64,000 nucleotides of DNA from JAIOSF01 sp047159865 (GCF_047159865.1 NZ_AP038804.1:1736001-1800000); one strand, 5' to 3'. Counted from the stretch's first letter, positions 1 to 9,426 are shown. A program made the numbers and translations. Notes: generated from the sequence alone by a model not told the origin.

Positions 1-1
1 T

Positions 2-1075
2 TTCAACTCACAAATAGAACTTCTTAAAAAACATATTACAAATGTAGCAGCTATGAAGCCAGATGCCCTTATTGTTGCAACACCTGGTGTAGTTGCTCTT
101 TGTCATGAGTTAGCTCCTGGTATTCCTATTCATCTTTCTACACAAGCAAATGTTATGAACTACCTTGATGCAAAAGTTTATTATGATATGGGTGTAAAAA
201 GAATTATAGCAGCTCGTGAGATTAGTTTAAAAGATGTTACAGAGATTAAAAAACATTTACCAGATTTAGAAATAGAGATATTTGTACATGGTTCTATGTG
301 TTTTGCATACTCAGGAAGATGTCTAGTGAGTGCTGTTCAAATGGGAAGAGTTCCAAATAGAGGGTCATGTGCAAATGACTGTAGATTTGAGTATACATTA
401 TATGCTGGAAATGAAGATCACGGTTCACTATTTAGACTAGAAGAAGATCCTGGTGTTGGTACATATATCTTTAATGCAAAAGATATGAACTTAGCTTCAC
501 ATGTAGATGAGATAGTAAAAAGTGGTGCAGTTGATAGTATTAAAATTGAAGGTCGTACAAAGTCACCTTATTATGCTGCTGTTACAGCATATGCATATAG
601 TATGGCTTTAAAAGATGCACAGGCTGATAATTTTGAAGCACAAACATATCAAAATGAACTTAATACTACAAAAAACCGTGGATTTACAGATGCATATCTT
701 GTACATAAACCATTTGATAAAAATGATACACAAAACTATGAGTATGCTTTAAGTGCTGGAAGTTATGAAGTAACAGGCTTAGTGCAATCAGATGAAAATC
801 ATTTTTTATGTAAATATAAAGTATATCCAAACGATGAAATAGAAATATTTGCTCCACTAAATGTAACTATTGATGAGGTAGAAAATGAGCTTGGTTCTAT
901 TTATAAAAAAGAAGATGGTAAATATTATATAAAATTTAATAAAATCATCACAGAATCTGATAAAGAGTTAGAATCTGTACATAGTGGAAATGTTAATCCT
1001 ATTAAATTACCAGGAAAACTTCCATATATGACAATGCTTCGAACTAAATCAGAGGAAGAAAATATAGAGAAATAA
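2..1075 (+). CDS. U32 family peptidase-like protein (TrhP/YegQ type), 5' truncated
   Basis: The reading frame is open from base 2, so the start codon lies outside the window; about 357 codons are visible against roughly 420-450 for the family. The U32 signature is seen as EIFVHGSMCFAYSGRCLVS, with further cysteines in GSCANDC just after it. Members of the TrhP/YegQ branch act in 5-hydroxyuridine formation at tRNA position 34 and probably bind an Fe-S cluster; true proteolysis is doubtful. That role is family knowledge, not something the sequence proves. The gene converges on hypA with 7 bp between stop codons, and a short AGAATA/TATTCT hairpin spans the junction. Confidence 0.85.
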   Translation, partial: FNSQIELLKKHITNVAAMKPDALIVATPGVVALCHELAPGIPIHLSTQANVMNYLDAKVYYDMGVKRIIAAREISLKDVTEIKKHLPDLEIEIFVHGSMCFAYSGRCLVSAVQMGRVPNRGSCANDCRFEYTLYAGNEDHGSLFRLEEDPGVGTYIFNAKDMNLASHVDEIVKSGAVDSIKIEGRTKSPYYAAVTAYAYSMALKDAQADNFEAQTYQNELNTTKNRGFTDAYLVHKPFDKNDTQNYEYALSAGSYEVTGLVQSDENHFLCKYKVYPNDEIEIFAPLNVTIDEVENELGSIYKKEDGKYYIKFNKIITESDKELESVHSGNVNPIKLPGKLPYMTMLRTKSEEENIEK

Positions 1076-1082
1076 GAATAGA

Positions 1083-1424
1083 TTATTCTAATTCTAACTG
1101 CATAAGAAACATCTCTTCACCATCAAGAACTTCTATGTCTACACTTTGACAGTGTGGGCAGTTATATTCATTTTTTGATAAAGTAGATTCTTTTTTACAG
1201 CTATTGCATTTTATGACTATGGCTTGTATATTAATAATAAATTCACAGTTATCACAGATGGTATTTTCTTTAAATGTATCAAAAGCAGTTTGAAGTAAAT
1301 CTGGTTCAACCCCACTCATTACACCTATTTTAACAACAACTTTTATCACTTTTGTCGCATTATTTTGTTCTGCATTTTCCTCACAACTATTAAGTAACGA
1401 TTGTACTATACTATATTCATGCAT
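1083..1424 (-). CDS. hypA: HypA, hydrogenase nickel incorporation protein
   Basis: A 113-residue protein of normal family length. It starts MHEYSIVQ; the Met-His-Glu N-terminus is the nickel site in HypA. A zinc site is formed by CNSC and CPHC in the C-terminal half. HypA works with the GTPase HypB to deliver nickel to the hydrogenase large subunit, and in some Campylobacterota also to urease; no urease gene is present here. It is the last gene of the minus-strand hypB-C-D-E-X-A run, starting 12 bp after the hypX stop, with the ribosome site AAGGAAAAA before its ATG. Confidence 0.95.
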   Translation of the reverse strand: MHEYSIVQSLLNSCEENAEQNNATKVIKVVVKIGVMSGVEPDLLQTAFDTFKENTICDNCEFIINIQAIVIKCNSCKKESTLSKNEYNCPHCQSVDIEVLDGEEMFLMQLELE

Positions 1425-1436
1425 TGTTTTTTCCTT

Positions 1437-3086
1437 TTATTGTATTTGTAATCTTTTGGGTGTAATCGTAGGAACTTTTTTATATACGAAATCATATCTA
1501 AGTTTATGAAATAAACTCTCCTTTTCCCAAAACTCAGGATACATCACTTTGATTTCATTTTCTTTACAATCATTTATAAACTGCTTATTTTCTTCTAAAT
1601 AGTCCTCTTTCTTATAGATAAAATCATCATATTTATCTTGATCTGCAATTAAACTTTGTGCATAAGACCGCAAAGTTTCAAAATAATTGCTGTGGGAAAA
1701 CACCTCATTAATCATACCGATCTCTTTTGCCTTTTGTATACTTAGTGGTAAACAATTTTTCAGTAACTCATCAGCTTTTTCCTTTCCTACTCTCTTAGGT
1801 AAGCTATAAGTATGATACTCACTTCCACTAAGACCCATCGTTTTATAGTGTGGATTTAAAACTGTATTTTCTTTTCCCACCACATAATCACAAGCAAGAG
1901 CTAAAAATACGCCACCAGCTCCTGCATTTTTATGTAAAGAACTTACAGTTATCACATCACTAGCAAATATGATGGACTTTATTAAGTCATTCATCGCATT
2001 TATATTACTCCAGCCATCTTCACCTTGTTTTGGACTATCTTCTAAGATATTAAGATGAATCCCATTTGAGAAAAAGTCTCTTGCCCCGATAAGAATTATA
2101 ACTTTTGCCGTTTCTTTTAAATACTCAAAAGCATACTTTAGTCGTATCGCTTGCTCACTATTCATAGCACCATTGTGGAAATTAAAACAGAGATAAGAAA
2201 CATCACCATCTTTATGACTTCCTATTTCATAAAATGTTTTATATGACATATCAAATATCAAAGGAAGTCTATTTTCTTTTACCCCTTGAATTTTCTCTTT
2301 CATGACATAGGTTGAGGGAAGTTTGATACCTTTATTTTTTTCTTTTAAGTGTGTTATCCAAACAGCTCCATCAATAGTTCCTAAACATATAGCACCATCT
2401 CTTTTAGCTAGTATCTTTTTTACTTCCCCTGTAAGTTTTTCCTCTTCCCAAGCTCCATATAGATAACACTCAATTCCAAGTATCTCATCTAAAACTCCAG
2501 GGTAACTATCACTAGCATATACTTTTCGAACAATTTCTAAAGTAGTATCTTTTTGCCAGTCTATTTGTCTATCTTGGGTAGTAAGATAATGATGTAGAGG
2601 AGTACTTGACTGTGGTATAGGTTTAAAATTTTCATCTTGGATATTTACTAAAAGTTCATCGATAGCTTCTAGAGTAGCTGTTACCACTTCATCTCTATAG
2701 AGTGAAGCCTTATATGTATCTCTTACTTTATACTTTACTTCACTGTAGATATCTCCACCATCAAAATGTTCATTTGCTCTTAAGAGTACAACACCCCACT
2801 CTTTTTTATCATCTCGTATAACATGATCTAAGGAATGATGTCCTTTGTCCCCACGAATACCGGGGTGTAAGATATATGTAGGTACTTTAGTAAAAACCTC
2901 TTTGGGTATAAACTTTTTTACATATGGACAGATGATAATATCAGGAGAAAATCTATTGACTTCATTTATGATAGACTCATCATCTATAGCATACTGTACA
3001 CTTAGAGTATGTCCAATATCTTGTAGTTTTACAAAAACACTTTGAGTTAAAGAGTTAAATCCAGATACTACTAAAAGTATTTTCAT
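1437..3086 (-). CDS. hypX: HypX/HoxX, CO-ligand synthesis enzyme for NiFe hydrogenase
   Basis: A 549-residue two-domain protein. The N-terminal half resembles methionyl-tRNA formyltransferase (ILHPGIRGDKGHHSLDHVI, residues about 72-90). The C-terminal half is an enoyl-CoA hydratase/isomerase fold (GARDFFSNGIHLN, then NAGAGGVFLALACDYVVG). HypX is known to convert the formyl group of formyl-tetrahydrofolate, through formyl-CoA, into the CO ligand of the NiFe site, and supports hydrogenase maturation in air. It lies between hypE (12 bp) and hypA (12 bp), so it belongs to the maturation operon. Length and both domains look complete. Its presence suggests the host makes hydrogenase under oxic or microoxic conditions; that is inference. 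Confidence 0.92.
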   Translation of the reverse strand: MKILLVVSGFNSLTQSVFVKLQDIGHTLSVQYAIDDESIINEVNRFSPDIIICPYVKKFIPKEVFTKVPTYILHPGIRGDKGHHSLDHVIRDDKKEWGVVLLRANEHFDGGDIYSEVKYKVRDTYKASLYRDEVVTATLEAIDELLVNIQDENFKPIPQSSTPLHHYLTTQDRQIDWQKDTTLEIVRKVYASDSYPGVLDEILGIECYLYGAWEEEKLTGEVKKILAKRDGAICLGTIDGAVWITHLKEKNKGIKLPSTYVMKEKIQGVKENRLPLIFDMSYKTFYEIGSHKDGDVSYLCFNFHNGAMNSEQAIRLKYAFEYLKETAKVIILIGARDFFSNGIHLNILEDSPKQGEDGWSNINAMNDLIKSIIFASDVITVSSLHKNAGAGGVFLALACDYVVGKENTVLNPHYKTMGLSGSEYHTYSLPKRVGKEKADELLKNCLPLSIQKAKEIGMINEVFSHSNYFETLRSYAQSLIADQDKYDDFIYKKEDYLEENKQFINDCKENEIKVMYPEFWEKESLFHKLRYDFVYKKVPTITPKRLQIQ

Positions 3087-3098
3087 TCAGCTATAGTC

Positions 3099-4103
3099 CT
3101 AACAGATTCGTGGAAGAAGTTCTCCACTTGGTGTGTCTAAAAATCTTTGTGTTCCATATGCACTATTTAAGATCACTTTTTGTAGATGTGTAGTTGTCAC
3201 TTTTCCTATCTCACAAGCCATAGAGTTAGTCTCAAATGTTTTTAAAATTTCAAGTGCTTTTAAAGAATCCTCTTTTTTAATAGCAAGTACAAAAGTTCCC
3301 TCGTTTGCTAAAGCAGCCGCTTCAAAACCAAGCATCTCACAGATACCATTTACCTCATTGCTTACTGGGATAGATTGTTCTTCTACTTCTATACAGATAT
3401 TTGATTGTTTTGACCATTCATTAAGCACAGCACTTACTCCACCTCTTGTAGCATCTCGTAATGCTGTTATATTTATACCCGCATCTACAAGAGCTTTTAC
3501 TTGTGGATATAAAGAGGTACAGTCACTTTGTAGATCACTACTCATCTCTATACCTTCCCTGGCAGCAAAGATAGTAGCGCCATGGCATCCTATATCTCTA
3601 TTTACTAAAATAACATCATCTGTAGTTATAGAATTTGAGCTGATACCTTTTTTTGTAACTTCACCTATTCCAGTTGTGTTTATAAATATCTTATCAACAC
3701 TACCTCTTGGTACTACTTTTGTGTCACCACTTACTACAACAGCACCATTTATCTCTAACTCTTTTTTCATACTTTTTACTATCTTGTCTAAATCTCTAGT
3801 AGGAAAACCCTCTTCTATAATCACACTACAAGTTAAGTACTTAGGTTTCGCTCCCATCATCGCTAAATCATTACAAGTACCACAAACAGCAAGTTTGCCT
3901 ATATCAGCTCCAGCAAAAAACAATGGACTCACAGTAAAACTATCTGTAGAGAACGCTAACACACCACCATGTACATCTATGATTGCTGCATCTTCACTCT
4001 TTTCTAAAATGTCATTTTTAAAATGTTTATAAAATACCTTAGATATAAGTTCGTTGTTTTCTTCCCCACCATTTCCATTTGATAGTGTTATTGTTTTGTT
4101 CAT
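3099..4103 (-). CDS. hypE: HypE, carbamoyl dehydratase (cyanide ligand donor)
   Basis: A 334-residue PurM/AIR-synthase-like protein. It starts MNKTITLSNGNGGEENNELI and ends LPRIC, the invariant HypE C-terminus whose terminal cysteine carries the thiocarboxamide that is dehydrated to thiocyanate with ATP. The ATP-binding region includes AFSTDSF and VSGDTKVV. HypE receives the carbamoyl group from HypF and passes cyanide to the HypC-HypD scaffold. It sits between hypD (24 bp upstream) and hypX on the same strand. Nothing looks damaged. Confidence 0.96.
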   Translation of the reverse strand: MNKTITLSNGNGGEENNELISKVFYKHFKNDILEKSEDAAIIDVHGGVLAFSTDSFTVSPLFFAGADIGKLAVCGTCNDLAMMGAKPKYLTCSVIIEEGFPTRDLDKIVKSMKKELEINGAVVVSGDTKVVPRGSVDKIFINTTGIGEVTKKGISSNSITTDDVILVNRDIGCHGATIFAAREGIEMSSDLQSDCTSLYPQVKALVDAGINITALRDATRGGVSAVLNEWSKQSNICIEVEEQSIPVSNEVNGICEMLGFEAAALANEGTFVLAIKKEDSLKALEILKTFETNSMACEIGKVTTTHLQKVILNSAYGTQRFLDTPSGELLPRIC

Positions 4104-4127
4104 CTGTTTTCCTATTTATGATTTTAT

Positions 4128-5279
4128 TTACTGTTTCTTTAAAAGATTACCATATTTATAATAAGCTGCACAAGCTCCCTCACTACTTACCATGCAACTT
4201 CCAATAGGTGTGGTAGGTTTACACGCTGTTCCAAATATAGTACATTCTGGTGGACTTGCAATCCCTCTTAAAATATCACCACAAATACAAAGCTTATGAT
4301 CTTCTATCTCTTCTATTGGTAAAATATCTTTATAGATAATTTCTGCATCATAATTAGCATACTCCTCTTTTAATCGTAAACCACTTTTAGGAATATTTCC
4401 TAAACCTCTCCATTTAAAAAGGTCTGTTTTTTCAAAATATTTCTCGATTAGCTCTTGTGCTTTAATGTTGCCATCATAACTAACAAGTCGATTGTACTCC
4501 ACTTCTAACTCACACCTGTTTTCAATAAACTGTTTTACTATCATAGATATAGCCTGCATCACATCAACTGGCTCAAATCCAGCAACCACAACTGGACGAT
4601 TATAATCTCTTGGGAACTCTTCATATATTTTACTACCACTTATAACACTCACATGTGATGGACCTAAAAAAGCATCTATTTGATTGTTGTAACTATCTAC
4701 ATGAATATCTCTACTATCGATTAACTCTTTCATCACCTCTGGGACTGTCACATGATTTATATGTAAAAAGATATTTTGTATATCTTGTTTTATAAGAGTA
4801 TTTACAAGAGCTGCTGTCATAGGTGTAGTTGTTTCAAAACCAATAGCAAAAAATATCACTTTTTTAGTAGGATTTTCTTTTGATATTTTTATACAATCCA
4901 TTGGAGAGTATACAAAGCGTACATCAGCACCCTTAGCTCTTGCATCTTGTAAGCTACCATTTGATCCTGGTACTTTTATCATATCTCCAAGAGTTACAAG
5001 TATCACATCTTCTTGCATACTTAATACATACGCATGATCTATTCTCTCTTTTGGCATGATACATACAGGACAACCCGGACCATGGATAAAGTTCACATTT
5101 TGAGGCATGAGTTGAGGAATACCATACTTCATAATAGTATGAGTGTGACCACCACAAACTTCCATGATGTTTATAGGTTTTTCTAATTTTTCTGCATCTA
5201 AAGCAATCATTTTAGCGTATGCTTTTATTGTATCTGCATCTCTAAAATCATCATAAAGATTTTTAAGTTCTAATTCCAT
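4128..5279 (-). CDS. hypD: HypD, Fe-S scaffold for Fe(CN)2CO assembly
   Basis: A 383-residue protein with all diagnostic motifs: MEVCGGHTH (about residues 39-47), GPGCPVC (about 68-74), and a C-terminal cluster-binding region with the cysteines of CICGDI, CTIFGTAC and GSCMVSSEGAC. HypD carries a [4Fe-4S] cluster and, with HypC, is the platform on which iron receives its CN and CO ligands before transfer to the large subunit. Its start codon overlaps the hypC stop by one base (ATGA type), so the two are probably translationally coupled. Confidence 0.96.
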   Translation of the reverse strand: MELELKNLYDDFRDADTIKAYAKMIALDAEKLEKPINIMEVCGGHTHTIMKYGIPQLMPQNVNFIHGPGCPVCIMPKERIDHAYVLSMQEDVILVTLGDMIKVPGSNGSLQDARAKGADVRFVYSPMDCIKISKENPTKKVIFFAIGFETTTPMTAALVNTLIKQDIQNIFLHINHVTVPEVMKELIDSRDIHVDSYNNQIDAFLGPSHVSVISGSKIYEEFPRDYNRPVVVAGFEPVDVMQAISMIVKQFIENRCELEVEYNRLVSYDGNIKAQELIEKYFEKTDLFKWRGLGNIPKSGLRLKEEYANYDAEIIYKDILPIEEIEDHKLCICGDILRGIASPPECTIFGTACKPTTPIGSCMVSSEGACAAYYKYGNLLKKQ

Positions 5280-5569
5280 TATGCACCTTTAGTAGGAGAT
5301 TCATTATCCTCGAGGATAGCTTTCTGGCGTTCCTCTTCATCCATGAGACTTATTATCTCTTTATATGTATCTAAAGAAGCCATCGCATCCTCTTCATCTA
5401 TTTTATTCATAACAAATCCAATATGAAGCAAAACATAATCTCCTATTTTTACATCACCATCTTCCATCAAATCCAATGCAGCTTCCCTTGATACACCCAT
5501 AGTATCTACTGTAGCCATATTTGTTTCTTTGTCTATTTTAGTTACTTTTGAAGGGATTGATAAACACAT
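5279..5569 (-). CDS. hypC: HypC, hydrogenase maturation chaperone
   Basis: A 96-residue protein starting MCLSIPSK; Cys2, exposed after loss of Met1, binds iron and the large subunit. The body is the HypC/HupF OB-fold (VLLHIGFVMNKIDEEDA). It is coupled at both ends: its first base is the last base of hypB, and its last base is the first base of hypD. The C-terminal tail is charged and slightly longer than in minimal HypC proteins. One copy is seen in this window, so it presumably serves both hydrogenases. Confidence 0.95.
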   Translation of the reverse strand: MCLSIPSKVTKIDKETNMATVDTMGVSREAALDLMEDGDVKIGDYVLLHIGFVMNKIDEEDAMASLDTYKEIISLMDEEERQKAILEDNESPTKGA

Positions 5570-6363
5570 TATCTTAATCCCATTTTGAACTGAATCCAGT
5601 TTGCTACTTTTTTAAGTGACTCTTCGTCGCTGACACTCACTTCTAAAATATCTACATTTGGTTTGAGTTTTCTAGCCGTTGCTTTTTCGGCTTCGATATC
5701 GTAATCAAAATGCGGAAGTAGATCTGTTTTTGTAAATAAAATCAAATCTGCAGCCCTAAACATCACAGGATATTTAGCTATTTTATCTTCACCTTCAGGA
5801 ATGGAAACAAGTACTATATTTAAGTGACTTCCAACATCATACGATGCTGGACACACTAGGTTTCCTACATTTTCTACAAAACATACATCGATTTTTTCTA
5901 AGTCCATATGGTGTAATGCTTTATGCACCATAAAAGCATCAAGATGACAGGCACTTCCCGTTTGGATTTGGTGAGCATCTATCCCTTTTGCTTTTAATCT
6001 ATCAGCATCTCTTGAAGTCTCTAAGTCACCCTCAACTACAGAAAATTTAAAATCAGCTACATCTGATAGATGTTCTAACAATGTTGTTTTTCCACTACCT
6101 GGGCTAGACATAAGATTTATAGATAAAACATTGTTATTATTAAAATGTGCTCTATTATGTTCTGCTTCGTGGTCATTTTTATCTAGAATTTTAGTGATGA
6201 TATCTATTGTTTTTTTATCATTAAGTTGAGGATTATCATGAAGGTGTTGGTGTGCACCTTGATGTTCACTACTTGTTCCATGAGAATGGTTATGATTATG
6301 TTCCTCTTTATGTGAGTGAGTTGACTCTACTCCTCTTATACTACATCCGCAATCTTTACACAT
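5569..6363 (-). CDS. hypB: HypB, nickel-storing GTPase of hydrogenase maturation
   Basis: A 264-residue protein. The N-terminus MCKDCGCS gives the high-affinity nickel CxxCGC motif. A histidine-rich stretch follows (residues about 17-45, including HNHNHSHG), typical of HypB forms that store nickel. The GTPase domain has the P-loop SSPGSGKTT, the metal-binding Cys-His of GSACHLDA, and FTKTDLL for guanine recognition. HypB inserts nickel with HypA. It heads the hypBCDEXA run and starts 37 bp after the nickel-transport ATPase gene; the tract between is T-rich on the plus strand, and its complement AAAAAAAGGAAAAA supplies the ribosome site. Confidence 0.96.
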   Translation of the reverse strand: MCKDCGCSIRGVESTHSHKEEHNHNHSHGTSSEHQGAHQHLHDNPQLNDKKTIDIITKILDKNDHEAEHNRAHFNNNNVLSINLMSSPGSGKTTLLEHLSDVADFKFSVVEGDLETSRDADRLKAKGIDAHQIQTGSACHLDAFMVHKALHHMDLEKIDVCFVENVGNLVCPASYDVGSHLNIVLVSIPEGEDKIAKYPVMFRAADLILFTKTDLLPHFDYDIEAEKATARKLKPNVDILEVSVSDEESLKKVANWIQFKMGLR

Positions 6364-6400
6364 ATTTTTTTCCTTTTTTTAATTTAATTTATTTTCTATT

Positions 6401-7066
6401 TTATTTATCATCAACATCTAATCTCGTCAAACTTTGATTTTCTAATTTATAAATTGTTGGAGTTAAACTATCTATAAAACTTTTATGATGAGATACAATT
6501 ATCATAGATTTTTTTATCGAGTTCAGTATCTTTACAATTTTATTTTCAGACTCTTCATCTAAGGCATTTGTAGGCTCATCCAAAAGTAACATTTTTGGCT
6601 CTAGTATCAAAAGTCCCGCTAATGCTACAATTTTTTGCTCGCCACCACTTAGATCAAATATTACTCTATCTTTGAGATGTGATATATGTAGTTTTTCAAG
6701 TATCTTTTCTGCTTTTTCTAAAGCTTGCTCTTCATTCTCACCTCTTGCTCTTAAAGAAAATATCACATCTTCTATAACTATTGGACATAAAAAATGATTT
6801 GATACATCTTGAGGAAGATATGCTATATGATTTCTATATTTATTAAAAGCTTTTAAACTTTCTATTTTATTGTGAAATATTTCAAGATACCCTTCACTAG
6901 GTTCTATTAGCCCAGCTATAATTTTTAAAAGTGTACTTTTGCCACTCCCATTTGATCCGATAATCGCTATTTTTTCTTCATGACCTAAATTTAAATCGAT
7001 ACTTTTAAAAAGCTCTTTTTTATCACTGACATAAGATATTTTTCTTAGATTAATAGAACAACTCAT
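6401..7066 (-). CDS. nikO: NikO/CbiO-type nickel ECF importer ATPase
   Basis: A 221-residue ABC ATPase: Walker A GSNGSGKST (about residue 37), Q-loop LPQDVSNHF, signature LSGGEQKIVALA, Walker B MLLLDEPT and switch histidine VSHH. It powers an energy-coupling-factor transporter with NikM (substrate-binding membrane protein), NikQ and the accessory NikL and NikK. The assignment to nickel rather than cobalt rests on its place between the hyp and hydrogenase genes and on the NikK/NikL partners. It overlaps nikQ by 17 bp. A tandem cobalt function cannot be excluded. Confidence 0.88.
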   Translation of the reverse strand: MSCSINLRKISYVSDKKELFKSIDLNLGHEEKIAIIGSNGSGKSTLLKIIAGLIEPSEGYLEIFHNKIESLKAFNKYRNHIAYLPQDVSNHFLCPIVIEDVIFSLRARGENEEQALEKAEKILEKLHISHLKDRVIFDLSGGEQKIVALAGLLILEPKMLLLDEPTNALDEESENKIVKILNSIKKSMIIVSHHKSFIDSLTPTIYKLENQSLTRLDVDDK

Positions 7067-7700
7067 ATAAAACCTTTCCTAAAAGTAACACTAGTGAAAT
7101 AGATAGAATTTTTTGCATACTTCCAATAGTTGAAGTACTCAAAAAATATATCTTATTCTCAAAACCACGAGAAACCATACTGTATCTCATATCTTCTGAT
7201 TTTTTGAGTGCTTTTACAAATATCATCCCAAAAATATTTCCATATGTTTGGTATGTAAAAAGGGATGTACTACTTTTGAAACCTCTTGATTTGAGTGTAT
7301 TTTTTGTCTCTTTAAAATCTTTTGTTAAAAAATTTATAAGTGTAAGAGAGAAGTAAAATACACTTACAACTTTTGCTGGAAAACCTACTGCATCAAGACC
7401 TCTTACTATGTCGTAACCTTTTGATTTATGAAAAAGTGTTATATTAAAAAGAAGTATTAAATTTGTTCTTATAAATAAAACTATAGCTTCATCTATATTT
7501 TGAAATGATACAAAGAGCACAAGCACAACTATAAAAAAGTTTACCAATATAAGCTTTTTAAAGATAACTACTAAATATTCTCTTTCAAAATATAAAGCGA
7601 TTAAAACTGGAAGTAAAAATATAAATTCTAAAGTTGAAAATGCTACTAAAAATGAGTAGAAAAATGAGTTTAAAAGTATGAGTGATTCTTTTTTATTCAT
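7050..7700 (-). CDS. nikQ: NikQ/CbiQ-type ECF transporter transmembrane subunit
   Basis: A 216-residue membrane protein with four to five predicted helices in the first half and the coupling-helix region ARG-like motif seen as TLKSRGF and SMVSRGFENK, which contacts the ATPase in this family. It is the T-component that links NikO to NikM. It overlaps its neighbours at both ends (4 bp with nikL, 17 bp with nikO), so the five-gene set is translated as one operon. Confidence 0.85.
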   Translation of the reverse strand: MNKKESLILLNSFFYSFLVAFSTLEFIFLLPVLIALYFEREYLVVIFKKLILVNFFIVVLVLFVSFQNIDEAIVLFIRTNLILLFNITLFHKSKGYDIVRGLDAVGFPAKVVSVFYFSLTLINFLTKDFKETKNTLKSRGFKSSTSLFTYQTYGNIFGMIFVKALKKSEDMRYSMVSRGFENKIYFLSTSTIGSMQKILSISLVLLLGKVLYELFY

Positions 7701-8107
7701 CGCTTAAACCTTTTTAATAAAAAGAAAAATACAAAAAGTATAAAAAGTCCTAAAACTATTTTTTCATATTCTGAAGCTTTCTCTTTCTCTTTATGCACTT
7801 GGATATCCTCTTCTTTTAGAGTTCCTACAACAATATTTTCTTTTGCGATATGCCCACCAGTAGCATCTATAGTTACTTCGATATTTTGATACTTTGCTTT
7901 GTAGTTATATTTTCCATTAGTATCTAAAGTATCTTTTAGGATGATATTATCATTATTTTTGATAATGAGTTTACAGTTTTTACATGGCTTTCCATTTGCA
8001 AAGTATGAATATATATTTATAGTATCATTTTCATTTGAAATAAAGAGATTTACCTTATGTGCAAATAATGAACATACAAATAAAGTAATCAAAACTAAAC
8101 TTTTCAA
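7697..8107 (-). CDS. nikL: NikL-like accessory protein of nickel importer
   Basis: A 136-residue protein with an N-terminal signal or anchor (about residues 1-16, ending LFAHKVN), a periplasmic beta-rich domain and a C-terminal membrane helix (KIVLGLFILFVFFFLLKRFK). The KPCKNCKL cysteine pair (about residues 36-42) and the histidine after the signal peptide could bind metal. The CbiL/NikL family has this layout and is required by some Nik systems. Position between nikM and nikQ supports the call more than the sequence does. Confidence 0.75.
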   Translation of the reverse strand: MKSLVLITLFVCSLFAHKVNLFISNENDTINIYSYFANGKPCKNCKLIIKNNDNIILKDTLDTNGKYNYKAKYQNIEVTIDATGGHIAKENIVVGTLKEEDIQVHKEKEKASEYEKIVLGLFILFVFFFLLKRFKR

Positions 8108-8108
8108 A

Positions 8109-8702
8109 CTAAACCTTTAAAACTTTAGGATATACTTTTTTTATAAACAGAAGTAAAAACATACTTACTATTCCCTCTATAACCATAGTTATAATATTCA
8201 CAGAAAAGACTGAAAATGCGACATAGTTATATTCCTCTTTTGAGAAATACAAAATAGCAGTAAGAAATAGGGTGGCAAAAAATGTACCCATAAATCCAAC
8301 TATAAAAAACTTCACTTTATCATTTAAATTTTGTATAAAACTAGTGTGATATAAATAACTTACAAAAACAGCAGGCATCGCCATGATAAATAGATTTACC
8401 CCGATACTAACTACCCCTCCATATCCTAAAAGAAAAGCTTGTAAAACCAAGGCTGCAAAAATAGCTACAAAACTACTCCAAGATATCAAAATACCAATTA
8501 CCCCTAAAAGTATTAGATGTATCTGTGTCACTCCAAATGGAATATGAATAAAAGAAGCTATAAAAAACATAGCACTAGCAACACCTGTTAGAGATATATC
8601 TTCATTTTTGAGCTCTTTAACTGCTTTTATCATTGCAACTAAAGCAATAGCAGATACTACAACTGTTATTTCAAGTCCAAGTACCCCATCAGCTATATGC
8701 AT
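8109..8702 (-). CDS. nikM: NikM/CbiM-type nickel-binding membrane subunit
   Basis: A 197-residue protein starting MHIADGVLG. This is the CbiM/NikM N-terminal loop in which the N-terminal amine and the histidines coordinate the metal, so the ATG at 8702 must be the true start. Six hydrophobic helices follow. It is the S-component of the ECF importer. It lies 1 bp downstream of nikK and 1 bp upstream of nikL. The lack of any cobalamin gene nearby and the flanking hydrogenase genes favour nickel. Confidence 0.9.
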   Translation of the reverse strand: MHIADGVLGLEITVVVSAIALVAMIKAVKELKNEDISLTGVASAMFFIASFIHIPFGVTQIHLILLGVIGILISWSSFVAIFAALVLQAFLLGYGGVVSIGVNLFIMAMPAVFVSYLYHTSFIQNLNDKVKFFIVGFMGTFFATLFLTAILYFSKEEYNYVAFSVFSVNIITMVIEGIVSMFLLLFIKKVYPKVLKV

Positions 8703-8703
8703 A

Positions 8704-9426
8704 TTAGTAAGCCTTTACCCACATCAATGCACCATTTTCTATTGGATAGTTTTTACCTTTGTGTTTCAACTCACCCTCTTCAATAAGTGCAGCAAATCCC
8801 CACCAACCTTTGTGGTTCATAGTAAAAGAAAACACACCATTAGCATCTGTTTTTACTACTTGTGTGATATGTGCATCACTTGGAGCTTTTAAACCATACT
8901 CATTATATAATTCAACTTCAACTTCTACATTTGAAGCAGGTTTACCATTATGTAATACTTTACCTTGAAATAAATTTCCAGCATACAGTCCAAATGGTTT
9001 GATCATAGGGATAATCTCATATTTTAATCCCAAAGGTTCATCCCAACCATCTTCAAGTCCAAACGACGAAATAATAACTTTTGGAACATGTGAAATAAAC
9101 TTCTCTTCTGCTGGCTCAAAATATGGCACAGGCTGTACGAAAAATTTGTAAACACCTGGCATATTTATCGTATAGTTACTTTCCCATGCTTTATGTTCAA
9201 ACTTTGTAGTCTTTTTTAAAGAGAGTTCTGTTTTTTTACTATTGAGATAAACTTCAGGTTTTTCCATTGTCATACCTGTTTGTTCAAAGGGATGGATGAA
9301 AGAGATATCCAATTTTATGTTAGATTCTTTTTTATTTGTTACATTATCTGTACTTGGTAAAAATGTTAAAAAATGGGCTTGTACAAATATCGAAGCACCT
9401 ATTAATAGAGAAGTAATTTTATTCAT
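8704..9426 (-). CDS. nikK: NikK, periplasmic DUF4198 nickel-uptake protein
   Basis: A 240-residue exported protein with a signal peptide ending FVQA before HFLTFLP, so a histidine is close to the mature N-terminus. The body is a DUF4198-type beta-sandwich (DANGVFSFTMNHKGWWGFAAL near the C-terminus). Members of this family accompany NikMLQO in Campylobacterota and may bind Ni or hand it to NikM. It is the first gene of the transporter operon. An ATTCATAATGAAT near-palindrome (9421-9433) overlaps its start codon. Confidence 0.8.
   Translation of the reverse strand: MNKITSLLIGASIFVQAHFLTFLPSTDNVTNKKESNIKLDISFIHPFEQTGMTMEKPEVYLNSKKTELSLKKTTKFEHKAWESNYTINMPGVYKFFVQPVPYFEPAEEKFISHVPKVIISSFGLEDGWDEPLGLKYEIIPMIKPFGLYAGNLFQGKVLHNGKPASNVEVEVELYNEYGLKAPSDAHITQVVKTDANGVFSFTMNHKGWWGFAALIEEGELKHKGKNYPIENGALMWVKAY

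Noticed and set aside
1437..3086. A fusion or frameshift artefact joining a formyltransferase and an enoyl-CoA hydratase.
   Set aside because: This two-domain layout is the normal HypX/HoxX architecture.
3133..4032. A 299-codon plus-strand frame opposite hypE.
   Set aside because: hypE is complete with its conserved ends; the opposite frame has no domain and no ribosome site.
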